This document shows positions 9,357 to 20,706 of a stretch of DNA of 64,000 nt, one piece after another; the first letter of the stretch is position 1; each line of letters opens with the position of its first letter. This DNA is from JAFAFN01 sp963707555 (GTDB lineage: Bacteria; Actinomycetota; Acidimicrobiia; Acidimicrobiales; Microtrichaceae). The notes beneath the pieces were generated by a model. It made no database searches, had not been told where the DNA came from, and saw nothing but the letters and a program-made list of their open reading frames with translations. The stretch lies in NCBI GenBank assembly GCA_963707555.1, contig CAVPQM010000004.1, positions 248,001-312,000 of the forward strand. Reading direction: 5' to 3'. The position numbers and the translations under genes were made by a program.

Positions 9357-10536
9357 ATGTCGATCGGAACCCCGCTGTCGTCCTCCGCCACACGTGTGCT
9401 CATGCTCGGCTCGGGAGAGCTCGGCAAGGAGGTCGTGATCGAGTTCCAGCGTCTGGGTTGCGAGGTCATCGCGTGCGACCGCTACGAGAACGCTCCTGCG
9501 ATGCAGGTCGCGCACCGCAGTCACGTCTTCTCGATGCTCGACGGCGCCGAGGTCCGTCGGGTGATCGAGCTGGAGCGGCCCCATGTCGTGGTCGCCGAGA
9601 TCGAGGCGATCGCGACCGAGACGCTCGTCGAGCTCGAGGCCGAGGGTGTGCGCATCGCCCCGTCGGCTCGCGCGGTGAACCTGACGATGAACCGCGAGGG
9701 CATCCGGCGCTTCGCCGCCGAGGAGCTCGGCGTGCCGACGTCGCCGTACCGCTTCGTCGAGTCCGAGGACGAGCTGCGGGCCGCGATCGGCGAGCTCGGA
9801 CTGCCGGTCGTCGTGAAGCCCATCATGTCGTCGAGCGGCAAGGGCCAGAGCGTCGTGCGCAGCGAGGACGACGTCGCCGGTTCGTGGCGCTACGCACAGG
9901 AGGGCGGCCGGGCCGGTGGCGCCCGCTGCATCGTCGAGGGCTTCATCGACTTCGACGACGAGATCACCGTGCTGACCGTGTCGGCGGTCAACGGCACGCA
10001 GTGCTGCCCGCCGATCGGGCACGTGCAGGTCGACGGCGACTACCGCGAGTCGTGGCAGCCCACGGCGATGGACCCGGCCGTCGTGGGACTCGGCGCAGGA
10101 GGTCGCCAAGAGGGTCGTCGAGGGCCTCGGTGGCCACGGCATCTTCGGTGTCGAGCTGTTCATCCGTGGCGACGAGGTGATCTTCTCCGAGGTCAGTCCT
10201 CGGCCGCACGACACGGGCCTGGTGACGCTCGGGTCGTTGAACATGAGCGAGTTCGCGCTGCACGCCCGTGCGGTGCTCGGTCTGCCGGTGCCTCCGGTCG
10301 AGCTGCGTCGAGCGGCTGCGTCGGTGCCGCTGCTCGGTCACGGCACGGGTGTCCCCGTGTTCGACGGGCTCGAGGTGGCGCTCGCCGAACCCGACTCCCA
10401 GGTGCGTCTGTTCGGTAAGCCGATCTGCGAGGGCGAACGGCGCCTGGCCGTCGCCATCGCCGCTGCCGACTCTGTCGACGAGGCCCGTGCCACCGCTGCC
10501 CGCATGGCCGGCGCCGTCACCATCACCCTGCAGTAG
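9357..10536 (+). CDS. purT: Formate-dependent phosphoribosylglycinamide formyltransferase (one frameshift)
   Basis: PurT makes formyl-GAR from GAR, formate and ATP, the folate-independent third step of purine synthesis. The ATP-grasp order is clear: N-terminal RVLMLGSGELGKEVVIE, lid VKPIMSSSGKGQSVV, then IFGVELFIRGDEVIFSEVSPRPHDTGLVTL and a C-terminal domain ending VTITLQ. The frame is lost in the GGG run at 10085-10087. Removing one G restores VVDSAQEVAKRVVEGLGGHG, so this is a textbook homopolymer error. Length (about 392 residues) matches the family. It stands alone and is divergent from the acyltransferase gene. Confidence 0.9.
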
Positions 10537-10593
10537 GCGCGCTTCCGCGGAAGCGCGCGCGGGTCCGGGCGCATGAGTGTGGGGTGTGGTCCT

Positions 10594-10795
10594 GCGCCGG
10601 CTTGGAACGAATTCGGGGTCGATTCAGAGGTGGGAACTGTGCTGCTGCGCCGAGTTGGAACGAATTCGGGGCCGCGGGTCGCCGGGAGTTCGTGGGGGTC
10701 GGTGGGGCGCCGGCGCTCAGGCGCCGTGTGGCGACGAAACCGGGGTGGTTCCGGGGCTGGACGCTCCCGCGCCGAGTTGCGACGAAAGCGGATCG
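10594..10795. repeat. Four degenerate copies of a 25-base repeat in a gene-free stretch
   Basis: The gene-free stretch 10537-10883 holds four related units starting at about 10594, 10647, 10721 and 10770. The first two share GCGCCG-NN-TTGGAACGAATTCGGGG; the other two read TGGCGACGAAACCGGGG and TTGCGACGAAAGCGGAT after the same GCGCCG. Spacings are 53, 74 and 49 bases. Units 1 and 2 contain a GAATTC core. Several short frames cross them, but none looks coding. They lie directly before a DUF222-HNH nuclease gene. Confidence 0.6.
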
Positions 10796-10883
10796 GACGC
10801 CCTGCGGATGGGGTGGGGCCCCGGACGTGAGTGTCCCTGCGGGTTCGTAGCGTCGCTGGTGTTCGACGACGGGGAGGTCGGGG

Positions 10884-12470
10884 ATGTCAGCAACGGGAGT
10901 GGTGGATGCAGCGACGGTCGATGCGCCGGAGGTCGATGCCGCCGTCGGCGTCCGGGCCGGCGCCAGCGTCGGAGCCATCGACGGTGTGGCCGGCCTGCCG
11001 TTGGAGCGGTTGGAGCACGAGATGTTGTCGTTGTCGGGGCATCTCGCGGCGGCGACGTGTTCGTTCCTGGTCATGGTCGGCGAGTACGACGCTCGTGGCG
11101 GGTGGGAGTCGTGGGAGGCGTACTCGTGTGCGCATTGGTTGAACTGGCGTTGCGGGGTGGGGATGGTCGCTGCTCGTGAGCAGGTCCGGGTCGCGCGGGC
11201 CTTGCGGGAGTTGCCGGTGGTGACGGCGGCGTTCTCGGCGGGTGAGGTGTCGTATTCGAAGGTGCGTGCGATCACGCGTGTGGCTCACGTGGGGAACGAG
11301 GCGGAGTTGGTCGAGTTGGCCCGGTTCGCGACCGCGGCGCAGTTGGAACGTGCGGTGTCGCGGCTGCGCCGCAGCCTCGATCCGGACTCGTTGTGTGAGG
11401 ACGAGGAGGAGTCCCAGCGGTTGCGGTCGTTGCGGTATCGCATCGAGGTGAATGGTGATCTGGTGGTGCGGGCTCGGATCCCGGCGGGTGTCGCCGCGGA
11501 TGCGTTCCGTGCGCAGATCGCCAAGGGGTTGGTGACGGAGCCGGCTGAGGGTGAGGTGCTCGAGGATCTCGACGCCCGGCGTGTGGACGCGTTGCTGGAT
11601 GTGATGTCGGCGGGGGCGTCGGTCGAGTCGTCACTCGCCGCGCAACCCGAGGTTGTCATGCACGCCGTCTGCGAGGTGTCCCCGGAGGTGCTCGCCGCGT
11701 TGAGGACCCCCGACCGGGACGCTTCCGCGGTATCGCGCCCCGCGGCCGGAGCGACCGAATGGATCCTGCCGGCCGCCGCTCCTGACCCGACCGGCCAGGT
11801 CATGCACGAGAACGGGCAGCGCTCGGGGTCGGGGGAACTGCAGCGGTTGACCGCGGCGCTGCAATCGTCGGTGTGGCCGTTCCGTACCAGCAGCGGCGCG
11901 CAGCTGTCTCCGAGGCGGGCTCGGGCGTTGCTCGACGATGCCGGTGTGAGAGCCGTGTTCGAGTTGATCAACACCGCGACCGGTGAGAGCACCACCGTGG
12001 ATCTCGGAGCGCACCGGCGGGTCCCGAACCGGGCGTTGCGCCGCGCGGTGATGCGACGTGACCGGGGCAGCTGCAGGTTCCCGGGGTGCACGCGGCGCCA
12101 TCGGTTGCATGTGCATCACATCGTGTGGTGGGAACACGGCGGGCTCACCGTGTTGGAGAACCTGTTGCTGTTGTGCCCCAAGCACCACCACGCGATCCAT
12201 GACCGGCACTGGGAACTCACCGGCACCGCTGACGATCACACGTTCCGCCGCCCCGACGGCGTCATCGCTGACCCCGCCGCCGCACGGTTGTGCGGCGAGA
12301 CCGCCGAACTGGTCGAACGTCACCGCCGCCACGGCCTCGACATCGCCGCGGACGGAGCCGGCTCGCACTGGAGCGGCGACCGGATCCACTGGGACTGCTT
12401 CGACGCCGCCTTCGCCAACGGCCGACTCGCACACGACCCCAACGCCGGCGACCCGCCCAGCCTGAACTGA
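10884..12470 (+). CDS. DUF222 domain HNH endonuclease (13E12 repeat family)
   Basis: Actinobacterial DUF222-HNH protein of 528 residues. The N-terminal DUF222 helical domain contains CAHWLNWRCGVGMVAAREQVRVARALRELP, in pieces typical of the family. The HNH nuclease lies at about residues 395-441: CRFPGC, HVHHIVWWEHGG, NLLLLCPKHHHAIHD, with the zinc Cys pairs and the catalytic HH..N..H. These are the relatives of the multi-copy 13E12 proteins of Mycobacterium, regarded as mobile or repeat-associated, with no settled function. Start ATG 10884 has GGGGAGG upstream. Position immediately after the repeat cluster is suggestive. Lower-GC wobble choices (many GTT, TTG codons) hint at a separate history. 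Confidence 0.85.
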   Translation: MSATGVVDAATVDAPEVDAAVGVRAGASVGAIDGVAGLPLERLEHEMLSLSGHLAAATCSFLVMVGEYDARGGWESWEAYSCAHWLNWRCGVGMVAAREQVRVARALRELPVVTAAFSAGEVSYSKVRAITRVAHVGNEAELVELARFATAAQLERAVSRLRRSLDPDSLCEDEEESQRLRSLRYRIEVNGDLVVRARIPAGVAADAFRAQIAKGLVTEPAEGEVLEDLDARRVDALLDVMSAGASVESSLAAQPEVVMHAVCEVSPEVLAALRTPDRDASAVSRPAAGATEWILPAAAPDPTGQVMHENGQRSGSGELQRLTAALQSSVWPFRTSSGAQLSPRRARALLDDAGVRAVFELINTATGESTTVDLGAHRRVPNRALRRAVMRRDRGSCRFPGCTRRHRLHVHHIVWWEHGGLTVLENLLLLCPKHHHAIHDRHWELTGTADDHTFRRPDGVIADPAAARLCGETAELVERHRRHGLDIAADGAGSHWSGDRIHWDCFDAAFANGRLAHDPNAGDPPSLN

Positions 12471-12483
12471 CCGCTCAGACCGC

Positions 12484-13095
12484 TCAGATCGCGCGTTCGC
12501 CGTCGGCGGCCTTGCTGACGATCGTCGCGATGCGCTGCGCCTTGGTGGCGTCGCGAGCGGCGCTGACGACCTGCCACAGCATCTGCTTCTTCGCGCTCGG
12601 CGGGAACGAGTCCCAGTGCTCCCGAGCCGCCGGCACCGCATCGAGCGCGGCGGCGAGCTCGACCGGCTCGATCAGGTCCTCGACGGGGTCGTAGATCGTC
12701 CAGTACCCGTTCTGCTGGGCGACCTCGACGGCCCGGCGGCCGGCCTCGGTCATCAACCCCGCGGCCTCCATGTCGGCGACCCGCTGGCGGTTCAGCCGCG
12801 TCCACGAGCTCTTCGCCTTGCGCGGCGTCATCAGCTGCAGGCCACGTTCGTCGTCGAGCAGCGTCGTCGTGGAGTCGATCCAGCCGACGCAGAGCGCCTC
12901 TTCGACGGCCTCGGGATACGGGCACCTCGGCCCGGAGCTCTCGCGACGCCACGAGCACAGCCAGACGCCCCGCTCGACGTCGTGGTGGGCGAGCAACCAC
13001 GAACGCCATGCAGCTCGGGACTCGGCGTGGAAGATCGGGAAGTCGAACTTCCACGTCGGTGGGTGGTCCGACGCCGAGGTCGGCACCTCACCCAT
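12484..13095 (-). CDS. YdeI/OmpD-associated family protein
   Basis: Protein of 203 residues with the YdeI core: VWLCSWRRESSGPRCPYPEAVEEALCVGWIDS (in pieces), RKAKSSWTRLNRQRV and the C-terminal PSAKKQMLWQVVSAARDATKAQRI, matching the bacteriocin-protection YdeI/OmpD-associated family. Related Escherichia and Bacillus proteins protect against cationic peptides, but the molecular role is not established. It follows the LLM-class oxidoreductase by 6 bases, so the two are co-transcribed. It is convergent with the HNH gene and no terminator hairpin is evident in the 13-base gap. Confidence 0.8.
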   Translation of the reverse strand: MGEVPTSASDHPPTWKFDFPIFHAESRAAWRSWLLAHHDVERGVWLCSWRRESSGPRCPYPEAVEEALCVGWIDSTTTLLDDERGLQLMTPRKAKSSWTRLNRQRVADMEAAGLMTEAGRRAVEVAQQNGYWTIYDPVEDLIEPVELAAALDAVPAAREHWDSFPPSAKKQMLWQVVSAARDATKAQRIATIVSKAADGERAI

Positions 13096-13101
13096 CGGCG
13101 C

Positions 13102-13977
13102 TCAGCTCCCGACCAGCGCCGGCGCGAGCTCCCGCCACTGCTCGGTCGGCAGCTCGGTGGGGTTGTCGGTCAGCACCTGCACGCAGACGTGATCGGCTCC
13201 GGCCGCCCGGTGCTCATCGACACGCGCGACGATCGCTGCCTCGTCACCCCAGGCGACCAGCGCATCGACCAACCGGTCGCTGCCGCCGTCGGCGACGTCG
13301 TCATCGGTGAAGCCGAATCGCTTCCAGTTGTTCGCGTAGTTCGGCAGTGCGAGGTAGCCGGCCAGGTGACCTCGGGCGAGCTCGCGTGCCTGCGTCGGGT
13401 CGGTCGAGAGCACCACCGCCTGCTCGGGGGCGACCAGGCGGTCCGGCCCGACGGCCTCTCGCGCGACCGCCGTGTGCTCCGGCGTGACCAGGTACGGGTG
13501 CACGCCCGCAGTACGGTCCCGCGCGAGCTCGAGCATCTTCGGGCCGAGGGCAGCCAGGACCCGGTCCTTCGGCGCCAGCGGGGTCGACGCACCGTCGAGC
13601 CCATCGAGGTACTCACGCATCCGGGTGAGGGGCTTGCGGTAGCGACCGGCCTCGGCCATGTCGATCAGCGGTGCATGGCTCACCCCGATGCCCACCAGGA
13701 ACCGGTCCCCGTGTTCGGCGGTCAACGACGCGTGCTGCGCGGCGGTCTCGTCGGCCTCGTGCATCCAGAGGTTCAGGATGCCGGTCGCGATCGTGACGGT
13801 GCTCGTCACGGCGAGCAGGTTGCGCACCGCTGCGAAGACGTCGCCGCCCACATCTGGGATCCAGAGCGCCGAGTAGCCGAGCTCGTCGAGCTCGGTCGCG
13901 GCCTCGGCGGCGGCCTCTGCACCGCCGTAGCGGAGCCCTGCGCTCCAGAGTCCGGTCCCGGTCAGTCGCTGCGTCAT
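13102..13977 (-). CDS. LLM-class F420-dependent oxidoreductase
   Basis: Luciferase-like monooxygenase-fold enzyme of 291 residues, of the TIGR03620-like actinobacterial kind that uses coenzyme F420 instead of FMN. Seen are the TIM-barrel strands ELGYSALWIPDVGGD, VTIATGILNLWMHE, RFLVGIGVSHAPL and VLAALGPKMLELARDRTAGVHPYLVTPEHT (in pieces), plus the C-terminal NYANNWKRFGF segment common to this group. I chose ATG 13977 (MTQRLTGTGLW), because the family starts there and CGGAG lies upstream. The substrate is unknown. It leads a two-gene operon with the YdeI-like gene. Its presence implies the cell makes F420. Confidence 0.85.
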   Translation of the reverse strand: MTQRLTGTGLWSAGLRYGGAEAAAEAATELDELGYSALWIPDVGGDVFAAVRNLLAVTSTVTIATGILNLWMHEADETAAQHASLTAEHGDRFLVGIGVSHAPLIDMAEAGRYRKPLTRMREYLDGLDGASTPLAPKDRVLAALGPKMLELARDRTAGVHPYLVTPEHTAVAREAVGPDRLVAPEQAVVLSTDPTQARELARGHLAGYLALPNYANNWKRFGFTDDDVADGGSDRLVDALVAWGDEAAIVARVDEHRAAGADHVCVQVLTDNPTELPTEQWRELAPALVGS

Positions 13978-14110
13978 CTCCGGAGTATTGCCGCGCACCT
14001 CTGCGCCATGTGGCGCGGTCGTGTCGTGCGATCCCATTCCACGACATCCGACTCGACATCGATGTGATCGCTCCGGAACGGGGTCGGAATTCGGGAAAGG
14101 GAGGCGAGGT

Positions 14111-16188
14111 TCAGTCGACCACGGCTGGCTCGACCACGGCGAGCAGCTGCTTCAGGGCCACCTTGTCGCCCACCGACACGGGGACCTCGGCCAGGACACC
14201 GGCGACGGGCGCGGTCAGGGTGTGCTCCATCTTCATGGCCTCGACCACGACGACGGCCTGGTCGGCGTCGACCGAGTCGCCCGGAGCGAGCAGCACCGCG
14301 GTGACCGTTCCGGGCATCGGGCTCACGATCGCTCCGTCGCTGGACGCAGCGGACGCGCTGATGCCGTGGTCGCGGTCCGTCGGCGTGCTGCACCACACCT
14401 CGCCGTCGCGACCGAGCCACAGCGCATCGGTGCCGGGCTCGACCGCGACACGGAAGCGATGGCGTGCGCCGTCCGCGCCCACCAGCGAGACCGAGCCGTC
14501 GTGCCACCTCGCCGACCACCGTGCGATCGAGCCGTCGTCGCCCCGGACCTCGAACGGCGTGCCGGCCCGGCCACCGCGCACCGACAACGTCACCGCGCGG
14601 TCGTCGAGGTCCTCGTGCGAGATCGTCCAGGCGTCGTCGCCCACACGCCAGCCGCCCTGCAGCTGCCACGGATCGCCCACGCCGCCGTCCGCGGCGTCGG
14701 GCGAGGGCAACCGCAGCAGCGACCGGGTGATCGCGACCGCGGCGAGCACCTCGTCGGGCGCCCGGCCGGCCGCCAGCGCGTCGAGCTCTCGTTCGACCAG
14801 CTCGGTGTCGAGCGACGCGTCGACCACCGCGGGATGATCGAGCAGGCGTCGCAGGAAGCCGGTGTTGGTCCGGACACCCAGCACGGTGGTGTCGGCCAGC
14901 GCGCCGTCCAGGCGCGACAACGCGGTGGCTCGGTCCGGACCCCAGGCGATCACCTTCGACAGCATCGGGTCGTAGGTCGAGCCGACCACGGTGCCGTCGA
15001 GCAGTGACGAGTCGACGCGGATGCCGGTGCCGCTGGGCTCGCGCAGCGCGAGGACCGGGCCCGACGAGGGAAGGAAGCCGTGGTCGGGGTCCTCGGCATA
15101 GATGCGTGCCTCGACGGCGTGACCCGTCGGGGCCAGCTCGCCCTGCGTGAACGGCAGCGGCTCACCCGCGGCGACACGGAGCTGGAGCTCGACCAGATCG
15201 ACACCCCACACCATCTCGGTCACGGGGTGCTCGACCTGCAGTCGGGTGTTCATCTCCATGAAGAAGAACTCCTCGGGCCGATCCGCCGAGACGATGAACT
15301 CGATCGTGCCGGCGTTGCGGTAGCCGCACGCCTTGGCCGCGGCGACGGCCTGCTCGGCCATCGCGGCGCGCTGTGCGTCATCCAGCAGCGGCGACGGCGC
15401 CTCCTCGACGATCTTCTGGTGCCGCCGCTGCAGGCTGCACTCGCGCTCACCGAACGCGACCGCCGCGCCGTGGGCGTCGGCGAACACCTGCACCTCGATG
15501 TGTCGCGGGCGCTGCACGAAGCGCTCGATGAACAGGGTGTCGTCGCCGAACGCGCCGGCGGCCTCTCGTCGAGCCGCCGCAGCCTCGGCCAGCAGCTCCT
15601 CGGAGCGGTGCACGAGCCGCATGCCCTTGCCGCCGCCACCTGCCGACGGCTTCAGCAGCACCGGGAACCCGATCTGCTCGGCCGCCTCGGCCAGGTCCGC
15701 GTCGCTCAGCCCCGGTTCGGCACGGCCGGGCACCACGGGCACACCCGCCGCCGAGACCGTGGTCTTGGCGCGGATCTTGTCGCCCATCAGGTCGATCGCC
15801 TCGGCCGGTGGCCCGATGAAGACCAGTCCGGCGTCGGCGACGGCACGGGCGAACGCAGCGTTCTCGGACAGGAAGCCGTAGCCCGGATGGATGGCCTGCG
15901 CGCCGGTGCGGCGGGCCGCGTCGAGGATCGCGTCGGTGTCCAGGTAGCTGAGCGCCGGGGTCTCCGGACCGATCCGGACGGCCTCGTCGGCCACACGGAC
16001 GTGGCGAGCATCCGCGTCGGCGTCGCTGTACACGGCGATCGAGCGGATGCCGAGCTCGCGCAGGGTCGAGATGATCCGCACGGCGATCTCGCCGCGGTTC
16101 GCGACGAGCACACGGTCGAACAGCGCTGCGCCGGAGTGCGCCGTGCCGGAGCCGGTGGTGGTGGGGCGAGCGGGGACCGACATGAGGC

Positions 16189-16192
<4 letters not shown>
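14111..16192 (-). CDS. Acyl-CoA carboxylase alpha subunit (biotin carboxylase + biotin carrier), methylcrotonyl-CoA type
   Basis: ATP-dependent carboxylation of biotin and transfer to the partner beta subunit. The biotin carboxylase domain covers about residues 25-470 (VLVANRGEIAVRI, HPGYGFLSENA, KPSAGGGGKGM, FMEMNTRLQVEHPVTE). The last 75 residues are the biotinyl domain, with VEAMKMEHT as the biotinylation site. The 693-residue length fits methylcrotonyl- or propionyl-CoA carboxylases. Start is GTG 16192, overlapping the beta-subunit stop (GTGA); ATG 16183 is an alternative. Pairing with an MCC-like beta subunit and divergence from acetoacetyl-CoA synthetase suggest leucine breakdown. Confidence 0.88.
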
Positions 16193-17802
<1,610 letters not shown>

Positions 17803-17809
17803 GGGCAGC

Positions 17810-17815
17810 ACCCTA
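17810..17815 (-). promoter_or_regulatory. -10 hexamer of the carboxylase operon
   Basis: TAGGGT on the minus strand ends 7 bases before GTG 17802, fitting a leaderless start. Confidence 0.55.
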
Positions 17816-17857
17816 GCGACCGGCAACCTCCCTGCTGAAGGGGAGGGGGCCGACGGA

Positions 17858-17877
17858 GGGGGCGTACGATCGCCCCC
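17858..17877 (+). promoter_or_regulatory. -10 hexamer framed by an inverted repeat, acetoacetyl-CoA synthetase promoter
   Basis: GGGGGCG and CGCCCCC form a perfect 7-base inverted repeat whose 6-base centre is exactly TACGAT, a good -10. A factor bound to the repeat would block the promoter. It lies between two divergent genes of what may be one pathway. Confidence 0.45.
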
Positions 17878-17880
17878 GAT

Positions 17881-19909
17881 GTGGACCCTGAGGACGGCAC
17901 GTCCGGCGATGCAGCGGCAGGCGGTGCGGACATGATCGGCGACGTGTTGTGGGAGCCGGGCCCCGACGCCCTGACGACGACGAACATCGGCCGGTTCGTG
18001 ACCTGGCTCGAGGAGCAACGTGGTCTGACCTTCGACGACTACGAGTCGCTGCGGCGCTGGTCGGTCACCGCCGTCGAGGCGTTCTGGTCGGCCGCCTGGG
18101 AGCACCTGGGTGTGCGCGCCACCCCGTACGACCGCGTGCTGTCGTCGCACGACATGCCGGGCGCGACGTGGTTCGAGGGCGCCCAGCTGAACTATTCCGA
18201 TCACGCCCTGCGCTGGACGGGCGCCGACGATGCGGTCGTCGCGTGGTCGCAGTCGCGTGACGTGGTGCGACTGAGTCGTGACGAGCTGCGTGACGCGGTC
18301 GCCCGGGCGCGTGCCGGCCTGGTCGCGCTGGGCGTCGGACGTGGTGACCGCGTCGTGGCCTACTCGCCGAACATCCCCGAGACGCTGATCGCCTTCCTGG
18401 CGACCGCGAGCCTGGGCGCGATCTGGTCCTCGTGTGCACCCGAGTTCGGCCCCGCAGCGGTCATCGACCGGCTCTCGCAGATCGAGCCGACGGTGCTGCT
18501 CGGCGTCGACGGCTATCGCCACGGGGCGAAGGCCATCTCACGGCTCGATGAGCTGACCGAGATCGCCGCCGCGCTGCCGACGTTGCGCGCGACGGTGCTG
18601 GTGCCCTACCTCGACCCGACCCAAGACGCGACCGTGGTGAGCAGCGCGACGGGTGCGATCACCTGGAGCGACCTGCTCGCCCACGACGGTCCGATCGAGT
18701 TCGAACCCGTCCCGTTCGACCACCCGCTCTACGTCCTGTACTCCTCGGGCACGACCGGGCTGCCGAAGCCGATCGTGCACGGCCACGGCGGCATGACCCT
18801 CGAGCACCTCAAGACGCTGTCGCTGCACGCCGACATGGGCCCCGGCGACCGGTTCTCGTGGTTCACCACGACGGGCTGGATGATGTGGAACTACCTGGTG
18901 TCCGGGCTGCTCGTCGGCGCGACGGTCGTGATGTTCGACGGCGACCCGGGGTATCCGGACCTCTCGGCGCTGTGGCGCTTCGCGGAGCAGGCGGAGCTGA
19001 CCTGGTTCGGCGTGGGTGCGCCGTTCCTGCACAGCTGCCTGAGCGCCGGACTGCGACCGGGCGACGAGCTCGACCTGAGCCGTCTGCGCGCCGTGGGTTC
19101 GACCGGCGCGCCGCTCAGCCCCGAGGGTTTCCGGTGGGTCTACGACGCGGTCGCCGGTGAGGGAGGCAGGGAGCGCCTCGCACTCTCGTCGATCAGCGGC
19201 GGCACCGACATCTGCTCGGCGTTCGTCGGTGGCACCCCGATCGTGCCCGTGTACGAGGGCGAGATCTCGTGCCGCTACCTGGGCGCCGCGGTCGAGTGCG
19301 TCGACGCAGAGGGCCGCTCGGTGATCGGAGCACGCGGCGAGCTCGTCGTGACCGAACCGATGCCGTGCATGCCCGTCGGGTTCTGGGGTGATGACGACGG
19401 CTCCCGCTACCGTGCCGCCTACTTCGAGGACCGGCCCGGGATGTGGAGCCACGGCGACTGGATCGAGCTGACCGAGCGGGGCACCTGCATCATCACCGGC
19501 CGCTCCGACGCGACGCTCAACCGCGGTGGCGTGCGCATCGGCACCGCCGAGATCTACCGGGTCGTCGAGGCACTGCCGTGGGTCGACGACAGCCTGATCG
19601 TGCACCTCGAGGACGCCCGCCGGAGACCTGGTGCTGTTCGTCGTCACGACCGACGAGCTCACCGACGACCGCGTCGCGGAGCTGCGCTCGCAGGTGCGGG
19701 GCCAGCTGTCGCCCCGACACGTCCCGGATCGCATCATCGGCGTCGACGCGGTGCCGACCACGCTGTCGGGCAAGAAGCTCGAGGTGCCGGTCAAGCGGGT
19801 GCTGACCGGTGCGCCGCTCGAGTCGGTCAACGCGAGCGTGCTGAAGGACCCCTCCGCGCTGACCGCGCTGATCGACGCGGCCAGCGACGCAGGACTGCGC
19901 CGATCATGA
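17881..19909 (+). CDS. aacS: Acetoacetate-CoA ligase (acetoacetyl-CoA synthetase; one frameshift)
   Basis: Activates acetoacetate to acetoacetyl-CoA with ATP. The adenylate-forming motif YVLYSSGTTGLPKPIVHGHGG is seen in two parts, with FTTTGWMMWNYLVSGL, STGAPLSPEGF and SISGGTDICSAFVGG, the last two typical of AacS. The C-terminal subdomain (LNRGGVRIGTAEIYR, then KKLEVPVKRVLTG) is reached only after a frame change at about 19615-19625, which I treat as an error. The start is uncertain between GTG 17881 and ATG 17932. Divergent from the carboxylase pair: acetoacetate is an end product of leucine breakdown, so co-location makes biochemical sense. Confidence 0.85.
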
Positions 19910-19933
19910 TGCGGTGTCGGTCATGATGACGCC

Positions 19934-20674
19934 GTGACCACCACCCAGCTGGTCGTCATCGTGCTGGCCAGCTTCGCCGGCGCGCTCGTCAAGGGAGTGA
20001 CGGGACTCGGCTACCCAGTGCTCGCGGTGCCGCTGATCGCTCTCGTGACGGGGATCGAGGACGCGGTCGTCGTCGTCGCGGTTCCCAACCTGGCGGCGAA
20101 CATCATCCTCTGCTGGGAGGCACGCGACGCTCGTGGTGAGGCGCGGGACCTCGGTCGGCTCGTCGGGCTCGGCATCGTCGGTGCGGTCATCGGAACGGTC
20201 GCGCTCGTCCACCTGCCCGAGCAGCCGCTGCTGATCGCCCTCGCGCTCACCGTCGCGGTGTTCGTGGTCCAGATGATCCGGCGACCCGAGCTCGGTCTCG
20301 ACCCGGCGACCGCCACGCGGTGGTCGCCGGTCGCCGGCCTGTTCACCGGACTGATGCAGGGCGCCGTCGGGGTGTCCGGGCCCATCGTGGCCACCTGGCT
20401 GCACGGCTACCGCCTGGCGGTCCAGACCTACGTGTTCTCGGTGACAATCATCTTCGGTGTCACGGGTGCGGTGCAGATCGTCGTGCTCGCCGCGCAGGGT
20501 CAGCTGCACGGTGACCGCCTGCTCGGCGCGCTGCTGGCGGGGCTCGGCGTCGCGGTGGCGCTGCCGTTGGGGCTGCGCCTGCGGCACCGACTCTCGGGAC
20601 CAGCCTTCGAGAAGGTCGTGCTCGGAGTGCTGCTCGTCTCGGCGGTCTCGCTGGTGTTCGAGGCGTTCACCTGA
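19934..20674 (+). CDS. TSUP/TauE-SafE family membrane transporter
   Basis: Membrane permease of 246 residues with about 8 hydrophobic segments and the TauE/SafE repeats. These start GALVKGVTGLGYPVLAVPL near residue 15 and GLFTGLMQGAVGVSGPIVATWL near residue 135, the two halves of the inverted repeat. Family members export sulfite, sulfoacetate or other small organic acids. It starts at GTG 19934, 24 bases after the acetoacetyl-CoA synthetase stop, so it may be co-transcribed and move a related acid. This is inference only. Confidence 0.8.
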   Translation: MTTTQLVVIVLASFAGALVKGVTGLGYPVLAVPLIALVTGIEDAVVVVAVPNLAANIILCWEARDARGEARDLGRLVGLGIVGAVIGTVALVHLPEQPLLIALALTVAVFVVQMIRRPELGLDPATATRWSPVAGLFTGLMQGAVGVSGPIVATWLHGYRLAVQTYVFSVTIIFGVTGAVQIVVLAAQGQLHGDRLLGALLAGLGVAVALPLGLRLRHRLSGPAFEKVVLGVLLVSAVSLVFEAFT

Positions 20675-20694
20675 GGCGGATCCACTCGGTGCCC

Positions 20695-20700
20695 TAGCGT
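20695..20700 (+). promoter_or_regulatory. -10 hexamer of the MOSC gene
   Basis: TAGCGT ends 6 bases before ATG 20707; no ribosome binding site lies between. Confidence 0.5.
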
Positions 20701-20706
20701 GCCGAC

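Noticed and set aside
10573..11179. Several short frames across the repeat cluster before the HNH gene
   Set aside because: They overlap each other and the HNH start, have no ribosome binding site of their own and gain their similarity only from the repeated DNA.
18538..19830. Long antisense frame opposite acetoacetyl-CoA synthetase
   Set aside because: No recognisable domain, and its codon pattern is the mirror of the sense gene.
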